Below are positions 56,309 to 64,000 of a DNA stretch of 64,000 nucleotides, piece by piece (the first letter of the stretch is position 1; each line of letters begins with the position of its first letter). The notes below the pieces were generated by a model. That model was not told the DNA's origin, did not search any database, and worked only from the letters and a program-made list of their open reading frames with translations. The translations under genes and the position numbers were made by a program. The stretch comes from Ilex aquifolium. Lineage: Eukaryota > Streptophyta > Magnoliopsida > Aquifoliales > Aquifoliaceae. The stretch spans positions 14,500,501 to 14,564,500 of the forward strand of contig OX637399.1 in assembly GCA_951799425.1 (NCBI GenBank), read 5' to 3'.

Positions 56309-58218
56309 TGATTGATTGATAATTACGTCGTTCCTAATCTCGTAACATCACCCTCACCCTCAATGTGTGTATGTGGCTTATAGTGATGGGGGAGTGTCAC
56401 TCTCCCTCCAGATGATGCAAAAGATTAGGAAACAACAACAAAATGGATGTGAATGGAAATGTGATGAACAAAATAGATGGAATGAAATGCGGGTGTGTGA
56501 ACAAAAGCGCTCCCTAATCGAAAGGAGTCTTTTGTGGTCGTGTGTTTTACTTGGAAAATATTCCAAGGTCGTCTCCTCAGGGAAGGAAAGGGAGTTTTGT
56601 GAAAGTGATTTTGCAAAAGTGAAAAGAAAGTGTAAAATCTTGTATTTGTGTTTTGTGGTTGTGTTTATGTATGGAAAATGCAAGAAAACAATGTTGGCTA
56701 ATCCAAAGGAAGTCACTCCAATAGGACTACCATTTCAACTCCAATCCCTCCTTAACTCCGATAGAGCATGAAAGAACAATTGATTCGGGGGAAGCTAGGG
56801 ATGAGGTTGGTGATGATCTAAGAATAAACCGTGACAAGTCTACGGAATATCAAAGGCACCAATTCATCCACTCTCAACCCCGTCAAACCGAACCATTGGA
56901 CTCTTAAGGGAGGGAGGAGAATGAGTTAAAATGGAATCCCCAAGAGAAATTTTCCCTTGGATTTACCAACTTAAATCTAACTACTCATGGTAAAATGAAA
57001 GACAAGCATAATAATGTAAATGGATATAATGAAGACATGAAGCATGAAGCATGAAACTTAACTCAAAGCAAGAAATCTTAAACTAAGGAGAAAAATATTC
57101 AATACCCATTTTAAGCTTGAAAAATGAAGAACTTGAGCAACAATGGTGAAATGTAAATGGTGTATTGAAACTTGCAAAGTACTTGAAATAAATGAGATTA
57201 AAGACAATAAATGAAGCTTACAAGGTTCTTACATTAAACTACAAGTGAAAGAGTGGAAGAAAAATGCAAAAACGTCACTTTGAGCACTATTCATCATCTT
57301 CCCCCTTGGAGCTTTCTATATCTAATCCTAAGCTTAGGTAGCCAACCCTTTTTCTTGTGTGTTGAATGTTGAATGTATAATGGAGAGTGAAAGCCTTGAA
57401 TTTCGTCCATGGAGGGTCCCCCTAGGTGTGTGCAGGTCTTACACCAAAGAGGGGCTGAGTTGATTGCATTGGACAAGCTAGGACAACACCCCCATGGTAG
57501 CCCACTTCCCTCCCATGCCTTCTTCAATGCAAAGCCTCCAAAGTCCTCCAAATGTGTAAGGGAAGCATGTGCTTGTGTAAGATAATGTTGGGGAGCAAGT
57601 GGGAGAAGATTAGGTGGGACCCCCAAGCCGCAAAGTTGAGTTGCAGGCTGTTTTTCGCATTCTGGGCAAGACCTTCCGGAAGAACGATGACAACCTTCCG
57701 GAAGGTTTAACCTACTGGAATCTGGTGACAGCTCTGGACCAGTTTTGGTAGAAAAATAATAAATTTTGATCCAACCGTTGGATTGAGCTGAAATTTTGAC
57801 ATAATAAAAAGGACATCCATATCTACAACTTTCATATTTTGCACTTTTTCAAATTCGAAGTAGATCATGGTCAAAATTTAGAAAAACAGTGGTACAGTGT
57901 CAAAATTACGAAATTCCAGTGGGCTAAACCTTCCGGAAGGTCTTCATAAACCTTCCGGAAGGTCTTCATCCAAAATGCATTTTTTTTGATTTCTTTACCT
58001 TCCAAGCCTCTCAATCCTCATTTCATGAGTCCACCACTTCACCTCACATCCAACATAGTTGCAAAGTCCTAAAATCCATCATTTAAGCTATCAAAACATG
58101 CAACATCAAAATATCAACATTATTCACAACTTTGGCTAACACTAAGTACTTAAATGCAAAAGTTGAGTTAAAATGCATATAATGAGGCCATCAAATATGC
58201 AATATTTTGCTCTCATCA
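56309..58218 (-). repeat. 5' LTR of RE10
   Basis: 1910 bp, offset 5521 bp from the other copy throughout, so no indels separate them. Confidence 0.95.
57672..57970. repeat. Palindromes, CCTTCCGGAAGG type (RE10 5' LTR)
   Basis: The same two pairs as in the 3' LTR. Confidence 0.9.
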
Positions 58219-58629
58219 ATGCCTAAGAGAGGAGTGGTCAGATTCGGCAAGCGGGGAAAGCTGTCGCCGAGGTATATTGGGCCCTTCGAGATACTTGAGA
58301 GAGTTGGCACTGTGACCTACAGATTGGCGTTACCGCCAACTTTATCAGGTGTTCACGCGGTATTCCATGTCTCCATGCTCCGGAAATATACTCCAGATCC
58401 GACGCATGTTGTGGATTGGGGCGAGCTTGTTGTTGATACGGATGGAACCTTTGAGGAGGGGCCAGTGCGTGTCATGGATAGCCGGGATCAGGTTTTGCGA
58501 GGCAAGACCGCGAAGCTTGTGAAGGTGTTGTGGCAGCACCGAGGAGTGGAGGAGGCAATATGGGAGCGTGAGGACACCATACGTGCCAATTATCCTTTCT
58601 TATTTGAGGATAGAGGTACATTCTTATAG
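58219..58629 (+). pseudogene. pol: Integrase C-terminus and chromodomain of RE9
   Basis: It resumes after RE10 with PKRGVVRFGKRGKLSPRYIG and the GPFEILERVG motif common to gypsy integrases. It continues through ALPPTLSGVHAVFHVSMLRK and ends in a chromodomain (VRVMDSRDQVLRGKTAKLVK, then VLWQHRGVEEAIWEREDTIR). A stop at 58627 ends it. Chromodomains of this lineage are thought to steer insertion into heterochromatin. This segment itself has no stop. Confidence 0.92.
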
Positions 58630-58710
58630 TCATTTAGTGTTATATGACTGTGGCATATGCATGTGGTTGTTTGTGCATGAGTGTGTGAATTTCGGGGACA
58701 AAATTCTTTT

Positions 58711-58722
58711 AAGGGGGAAGAA
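58711..58722 (+). other. Polypurine tract of RE9
   Basis: AAGGGGGAAGAA directly before the 3' LTR, preceded by the lineage-typical GGGGACAAAATTCTTTT. Confidence 0.9.
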
Positions 58723-61119
58723 TGTAAAACCCGAGGAAATTTAAACTTTTGAGAAAAAGGGCAAAATGGTAAATTGCCACTATGGTACAGGTTGTAAACC
58801 TGAAATTTTCTAGAGCTCGGATGACGAAACGGACATCACCGTTGGATTCGTCTCGCGAAACCTAGTTACCCTGTTAAATTTCATTGAATTCCGAGTTAGT
58901 CGGATTTTTCGCGTTTTACGAGGCGGTCGAACCTCGGGAGACCCAAAAACGAGATTCTGAATAAAATTTTAAATTTTGGGAAATAAATGACGGCAAGTTA
59001 AAATAAAAATATTTTGAACTTGAATCGGAGCGAAATTTAATCGTTTCGGGGCTAAAACGGACCCGGGAAATAAGGGTCGTGTGGCGCATTGAGGGCCAAG
59101 TATTTAAAGGGTGTTTAAAGGGGAGAAAATCAGATTTTCTCCCCATTTGTTCAGCCGATACACGTGAGAGGAAGAGAGGGAAAGAGCAAAGTTTTCTCCA
59201 CCTTCTCTCTACGATCTACAACGATTGAGAGCTCAAATCAACTCGAGCCAAGAGAGAAAGTTGTTCTCCTCGCCAAGGACTACAAAACCATACCAAGAAG
59301 GTCGGGTTTGGGCGAAATTCGAGGAACGGGATTTTGGGAAGCTAGGGCTTAGAGCTTGAATCGGGTCTTGGAGCTTCCTACGGTCGTTCCTTACGCTTCA
59401 AGAGGTAGGGTTTCTTCCTACTAAGATTTATTCCAAACCTAGAATGTTTTATTGAAATGGGTAGGATGATAGGATGTGTATCTCTTGCCTATTTGTTTGA
59501 TTTGGGTGAAATGGTTATGGAATTGGGTAAAGATCAATTCTAATTGGATTGGTAATTAGAAGTTTCTAAATGAGATTTCTAGAATTGGGTACATGAAATT
59601 AATCCAATGTGAATCTTGGGTTAGATGGAATTGTGGGCATGTTATGTGTTTATGTATATGCCTTGAGGAATTTAAGATGTTGATAACATGATTATGTGAC
59701 AACATGCTTGGAAATTGTTTTATGGAAATTATATGCTTATGATATGGTTTTGCCATGAAGTGTGTGAAATGTGTTGTAAATGTTCATATGTTACTCATAC
59801 CATATTGAACATTGTATTATTGTTGCAACGGGACATCACATTGCATATGCACGGGAACATCGCATTTAGTGGGTGTGTGTGCATGGTGGTTGTCTTCACC
59901 AAGTTTGGTGGACGACGAGTGGGCTCGGGTGATACGGGTCGATGACCTAGTCGAGTCTCACGGTTTGCATGGTTGTTAGGGTTGGGGTAGCAAGAAGGGC
60001 TAGACTATCCCTCGGGTGAGAGACCCGGTGATTGGATACGCACTCCGTTGGTATATGAGCCCATAAAGTGTGTCGGTGTACGCGGAACCGTTGGTGGAAG
60101 TCCATGAATTCCGTGTAGGTTGGGTGACCTTTGGTGTGAGTCTATGAACATCCACCCCTATAAAGACCCTAGAATGAAATGTCATTTGATGTGCAACATA
60201 AATGACGGATTGGTACACATTGGCACTTGCATGTGTAGAGGAGCCGGGAAGGGCTCGGTTGATATGCATGAGTGGGTCTCACCTCATTCCATAGCATGGC
60301 ATTGCAAATTTCATCATTGAATATATTTCCTTGCTTGGAATGTTATGAATTGTTGATTTTGGCATGTGAACATTTCATATGCATTTAGGTTGGGGAGTAA
60401 CCTCATTAGGAGATACCCTATTGAGCGTGGCTCACCCTTTGTGGGAAAAACATTTCAGGTGCGGGGTTTACACCGGCGGACGGCTCCCATTTCGAGCCTC
60501 AAGGTTGAAGAAAGCCGACTTGTGGCTTTTATGGTTATTTTGTAAAGCTTTTGTAAGAATTCCATTTTGATATGTAAATATATGGAATCAATTGTAATAG
60601 AACTTGTACAAACCATGTTTTATATGGAAATCCTTGTCAAACATGTATTTGATGAATTGGGAAAGGTTTTGAATGGATTGGAAATGAAAAATGGTTGAAA
60701 ATGGCAAAACTGGGCAGAGAGTACCGGTACTGGGTACCGGTACAGTATGGTACCGGTACTGTGTACCGGTACCCCCTTTCCAGTAGGTTAACAGTACCGG
60801 TACTGTGTAACGGTACATCGGGGTACCGGTACACTCTCCAAAATTTATTGATTTTTAAATTGCTTTGCCCTATTTTCAATCTATGTTTTCCCTTCCTCCA
60901 ATGATGTAAATGGACTATAATGGAGTGTAAATCAAGGTGCGTTGGGTCTTGGTTAAACCAAATGAATAATTGATTTCAATCTACAGTTGTGGATTATGAT
61001 TCCGGTTAAAGGAATGTTATTTGACGTGGTGTCGGGTTTAAGGGACATTCACGGATACTTCTGCGGGTTGACGGTTGGTCAACGGTTAATATAGGACCCC
61101 CGGAAATTGGGGCGTCACA
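58723..61119 (+). repeat. 3' LTR of RE9
   Basis: It matches the 5' LTR with scattered substitutions and one 30-bp loss inside the palindrome array. Confidence 0.95.
60721..60832. repeat. Palindrome array, GTACCGGTAC type (RE9 3' LTR)
   Basis: The same array as 45817-45957 but one repeat pair shorter, with some variant bases of the 5' copy in perfect form (GTACCGGTAC for GTACCAGTAC). Confidence 0.92.
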
Positions 61120-61124
61120 CAATC

Positions 61125-62718
61125 CATCATCCCATTTATATTGGTTCATCCCCGTACCCTGTATGTTGACTGCTTCTCATGAATCTACCCAACGATTATA
61201 CCTAGTCCACCAATCACAATCACAATCACAAACACTTTAGGAAAATGGCGTCTACCATCCCAATGGCAGTGACGAGTCCCTTCCCAGGAAAAGTATACCA
61301 TCCCTTGTTCGAACTCCAGTGAACGATAGTGGTCGCATTACCACATGACAACCCACTACAAGTGTTAGGAAACCATCTCCCCCCACTGGGGTAGACTAAC
61401 CTCTAACACTCTACGGTATCTCTCGAAGGCAATCCAAGTCCATCACAACAACCATACAAATGAGGAAACCAAAATATTCTCAATTCACCAACAATTCCAA
61501 ATAACTACAAAATCCACAATTTCTCATTTTACAAGCATATCTCAAAATCCCCAAATTAAGCATGTGACATTTTCAATAACCAACCAAGAAAAATGCAAGA
61601 GATCACAACAATATCATTTTATTACTCAACACAAAACACTATGATTTTTAAATCAAGAATAAAGGAAGAGTTCAAGAGAAAAACCCATCACTCTTGAAAA
61701 CTAGGGTTTTTCAAACCAAAAAGAGATTTCATGGGTATTCAACCCTAACTTTGTGTAAAACATGTTAACAATTGCAAAAGAACTAAGAAACAATGGAGCC
61801 ATAGCAAATACATATCATTAAGAATCAAAACATACATATTTATTAACCCTAACATCAATGTAAGAGAAAGAGAAGAAATCCCCTACTTGGTGTTCTTGAA
61901 ATCTAGGGCTTGGATCTTGAATCACCCTTAAATCTTGTGTTTTTCCCCTTTGATCTTGAGTCATCTCTTCCTTTCTTTCTCTCCTAGGGTTCTAAAGTGT
62001 TTTGTGTGGGAGTGGAATGAAGAATGGGGCAAATGAGGCTTAAAAAGGGTGTTTTAAAACACTAAAATCCCGACTTTTACTGTTCGGCGAGCGTCAGATA
62101 AATCGTACCGGTACGCGGTACCGGTACGGTATGGTACCGGTACGCGGTACCGGTACGGTTAAGCTACTGGTTCGAGCGTACCGGTATGGTACCGTACCGG
62201 TACTGTGTACCGGTACACTTCGGCTGCTTTGACTTCCAGGGCAGTTTTGATCCATTTAGAGGTCGAATTGGAAAATTTTCATGAGATACACTTTTGTAGC
62301 CCTAGATGTCTACTATCTACTGTCCACATTTCAGATCAATTGGACATAAGAATAAAAATTTATGACCAAAATACTAGAAGGTGTCCCAACTCATTTTTAC
62401 CCAAATTTTCTCTAAGTGTGTTTTCACTCCGGAATACTTCCTAACTTCCAATACACCTCATATTACCTCTCCCAAGGTTGTTCGACCTTCCGGATTCAAT
62501 GGACACCTTATTTTGACCTAAAAATATTTAGAAACTTCCATAATCCCTCTTCTCAAGTTTACACACATTCGAAACTTAAACTTTCCAATCCATTCCTAAG
62601 CCAACCAAAACCATCTCAAACCTCTCCAACACATATTTCTACACATATCCACATTTTTACCACAATTATTTACTATATATCTATATACATATATAAAAGA
62701 AAAATGCGAGGTGTTACA
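61125..62718 (-). repeat. RE8 solo LTR, right segment
   Basis: Non-coding LTR sequence. On the minus strand it is the 5' part of the LTR, with the palindrome array and a leader-like stretch near 61860-62000. The plus-strand frames at 62205 and 62416 are not supported by any homology. Confidence 0.8.
62105..62216. repeat. Palindrome array, GTACCGGTAC type (RE8 LTR)
   Basis: Six or seven copies including paired GTACCGGTAC-GCG-GTACCGGTAC units. Next to it (62250-62385) is a stretch similar to the module beside the palindromes in the RE3, RE6, RE7 and RE10 LTRs. Confidence 0.92.
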
Positions 62719-62746
62719 GAATAACAACGTTTTCAATCAATCATTT

Positions 62747-62764
62747 TGGCGCCGTTGCCGGGGA
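62747..62764 (+). other. Primer-binding site (tRNA-Asp) of RE7
   Basis: Perfect TGGCGCCGTTGCCGGGGA. Confidence 0.95.
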
Positions 62765-62802
62765 AGGTTAAGCGTCGAGTTCAAAGGTGATTTTTGGACG
62801 GC

Positions 62803-62838
62803 ATAGGTAAGTCTCGTGATTTTCATCATGGGCCAAGG
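62803..62838 (+). promoter_or_regulatory. Leader splice-donor-like site with hairpin (RE7)
   Basis: TAG|GTAAGT, then CTCGTGAT, TTTC and ATCATGGG. One stem pair is G-T. Confidence 0.55.
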
Positions 62839-62886
62839 TATGACGTCTAACTTGTAAATATTTTGTTTTAGTTTGTGTTTTGTATT

Positions 62887-63780
62887 ATGTCTTATAATTT
62901 CTATGAAAATGTATCAAATGCCCCATATTATGAAAATGTGTGTGAGATTTGTGATGACTATGGGCACATTACTAGTGAGTGCCCAAGAATGGCCTCTTAT
63001 TTTGAAAATGATTGCGAAATTTGTGGTGAGTATGGACACCTCACTAATGAATGCCCAAGAAATTATTTGGTTCAAGACTTTGCATGTGAAGGTTCAAATT
63101 CATTTTTGGCCTCCGAAATTTTTTACCCCAATCATTATGTTACACCGAGTTATCCGAGTTATGGTTGGGAGAATGAACCTCATAATTTTTCATCCAATCT
63201 CACACCATCAAATGAATTTTGCCATTATCCAACGTATGAGGACTCAACTGAACAAGAATTGGAAAATACGTTTTACGAGTTTATGCAAAGCCAAATGGAA
63301 TGGAATGCCCAAATAACCCAACAACTTGATACATTGACTAATGCTATAATTGCTATGCATGAAGAACAACATCTTGAGCATAGTCAATGTATTGAGGTTG
63401 ATCATCCCAATGGAATGCATATTGATGTTGAATCTCCCACCACTCTTGATTGTGGAAAATTTGATAAAGTTATTATCTCACAAGAGGCTAATGAGCCCAA
63501 GGTCATTTTGCCATCTACGAGTGGTGTTGAGATTCAAATTTCTCAACTTGGGAAGGGCATTGAAGTGGAGTTAAGTGTAGAAATTTATAAAGAGAAATTG
63601 AACACTCCATTGTTGGAATTGCATAAACTTGCCTACACCTCGGTTTGGTTGAGAATTTTGAATCATTATCCTTGCTATGTTTGGATAGATGGGTTAGGAA
63701 GGGCATTTATACAACAAAAAAATTGTAAAATCAAAAAAATCAATGGGCGCAAGCTCATATCCGAATTGAAGCCGGATTGA
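62887..63780 (+). CDS. Serial zinc-knuckle Gag-like protein of RE7 (297 aa), intact
   Basis: The start at 62887 (MSYNFYENV) is chosen over the upstream in-frame ATG at 62875, because the RE10 leader has its ATG at the same place. Two intact CCHC knuckles (CEICDDYGHITSEC and CEICGEYGHLTNEC) follow. The rest aligns almost without gaps to the RE10 protein, ending INGRKLISELKPD. There is no capsid, protease or polymerase domain. Intact length against a decaying background suggests selection, perhaps for packaging by a helper element. Confidence 0.8.
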   Translation: MSYNFYENVSNAPYYENVCEICDDYGHITSECPRMASYFENDCEICGEYGHLTNECPRNYLVQDFACEGSNSFLASEIFYPNHYVTPSYPSYGWENEPHNFSSNLTPSNEFCHYPTYEDSTEQELENTFYEFMQSQMEWNAQITQQLDTLTNAIIAMHEEQHLEHSQCIEVDHPNGMHIDVESPTTLDCGKFDKVIISQEANEPKVILPSTSGVEIQISQLGKGIEVELSVEIYKEKLNTPLLELHKLAYTSVWLRILNHYPCYVWIDGLGRAFIQQKNCKIKKINGRKLISELKPD

Positions 63781-64000
63781 CATGAGCCCTTTTTGTTATG
63801 TTTCCATGTACATAGTAGTTAGATTTCTTTTATTGTTATAGTTTTATTTTCATAAATGTTGTAGTGTAGATTTTAGCATGAATGTTGTTTACCTCTTCCT
63901 AATTTGGACTCATTTCACTTTGAGCATCATTGTATCAAATCTTATTGGGTATCATGTTCTAGTCTAAGTTGGGGGGTGTAAACAAGCTTTTTGTGTTTTA
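63781..64000 (+). other. RE7 region after the knuckle ORF
   Basis: Non-coding to the window edge. An internal purine-tract site AAGTTGGGGGGTG lies at 63966-63978, placed as in RE10. The real 3' LTR is beyond the window. Confidence 0.6.

Larger units (their letters stand above)
50788..58218 (-). mobile_element. RE10: non-autonomous Athila-like element (7431 bp)
   Basis: Both LTRs are 1910 bp (56309-58218 is 5', 50788-52697 is 3'), with a target duplication ATGCC (50783-50787 and 58219-58223). The minus-strand order is a perfect tRNA-Asp PBS, the donor/hairpin leader, one knuckle-protein ORF, a spacer with a large palindrome array, and a PPT. There is no capsid domain, protease, RT or integrase in its 3.6-kb interior. 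About 16 differences between the LTRs are visible by eye, so it is older than RE5 but younger than RE9. Confidence 0.95.
43821..61119 (+). mobile_element. RE9: Tekay/Del-type chromovirus, host of RE10
   Basis: It has LTRs of 2424 bp (43821-46244) and 2397 bp (58723-61119) and a CAATC target duplication (43816-43820 and 61120-61124). It also has a tRNA-iMet-type PBS, gag, pol with a C-terminal chromodomain, and a purine tract. It is 17299 bp with RE10 and about 9.86 kb without. Four in-frame stops and the RE10 insertion inactivate it. Confidence 0.95.
43164..62718 (-). mobile_element. RE8: chromovirus-type solo LTR, split by RE9
   Basis: It is flanked by GAATA (43159-43163 and 62719-62723). 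The left end is TGTAACGCCCC and the right end is GGTGTTACA. Without RE9 and its target copy it is 2251 bp. The minus strand ends TTTTGGGGCGTTACA, matching the RE9 LTR end TTGGGGCGTCACA, hence the strand call. There is no internal region or gene. Segments 43164-43820 and 61125-62718 hold only LTR sequence, including a palindrome array. Confidence 0.88.
41310..64000 (+). mobile_element. RE7: non-autonomous Athila-like element, split by RE8-RE10
   Basis: The 5' LTR (41310-43163 and 62724-62743) is split by the chromoviral stack. A perfect tRNA-Asp PBS (62747-62764), leader and a knuckle-protein ORF follow. The 3' end is beyond the window. The rejoined LTR is about 1874 bp. The flanking CTAGG (41305-41309) is the presumed target site, lying inside LTR RE6. 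Confidence 0.88.

Noticed and set aside
1-64000. Host protein-coding genes, tRNA or rRNA genes
   Set aside because: All long frames match retrotransposon proteins or lie in LTRs. The tRNA-like matches are primer-binding sites only.

Overview
This window is repeat-only nuclear DNA from a flowering plant, probably a large dicot-type genome; nothing in it identifies the species. I find no ordinary host gene, tRNA gene, rRNA gene or CRISPR array. Essentially every base belongs to LTR retrotransposons of the Ty3/gypsy superfamily. Two lineages are present. The first is Athila-like: its primer-binding sites match the 3' end of plant tRNA-Asp, its LTRs begin TGATNAGCAC, and its protease is DLGAS-type. 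The second is chromoviral, of the Tekay/Del type: its primer-binding site resembles tRNA-iMet, its integrase ends in a chromodomain, and its LTRs begin TGTAA.

Layout, left to right. 1-13038: element RE2, a decayed Athila-like copy on the minus strand. Its 5' LTR is split by a solo LTR, RE3 (10544-12414, TSD GGACC). 13039-15446: the 3' part of an older minus-strand relative, RE1. 15447-40534: RE4, a plus-strand Athila-like copy with many stops. Its gag is split by RE5 (18089-32436), a complete and apparently very young element with two 1706-bp LTRs, TSD ATTAC and an uninterrupted 1866-residue Gag-Pol. From 40535 to the right edge is a stack of insertions. RE6, an LTR fragment, is cut by RE7, a plus-strand non-autonomous Athila-like element. 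The 5' LTR of RE7 is cut by RE8, a minus-strand chromoviral solo LTR (43164-62718, TSD GAATA). RE8 is cut by RE9, a plus-strand Tekay-like element (43821-61119, TSD CAATC). The integrase of RE9 is cut by RE10, a minus-strand non-autonomous element (50788-58218, TSD ATGCC). Counting RE1 as host of RE4, the stack is seven layers deep.

How the parts work together. RE5 has everything needed for autonomous retrotransposition: LTR promoter, PBS, Gag, protease, RT, RNase H, integrase and PPT. Downstream of pol it also carries two diverged copies of an accessory cassette. Each copy encodes a 43-48 residue membrane-segment peptide followed by a 141-143 residue basic, zinc-ligand protein. The layout of that protein resembles the cysteine-rich nucleic-acid-binding proteins of carlaviruses. 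RE7 and RE10 lack pol and encode only a protein with serial CCHC knuckles, so they presumably depend on Gag-Pol supplied in trans. RE2 and RE4 carry a third kind of 3' gene, related to the putative plant transposon protein family.

The most striking non-coding signal is a set of short palindrome arrays with a CCGG core, of either GTACCGGTAC or ACCTTCCGGAAGGT type. They sit in LTRs and in internal 3' spacers of most elements, including the unrelated chromoviral LTRs. Where one element has an array in both places, both arrays are of the same type.
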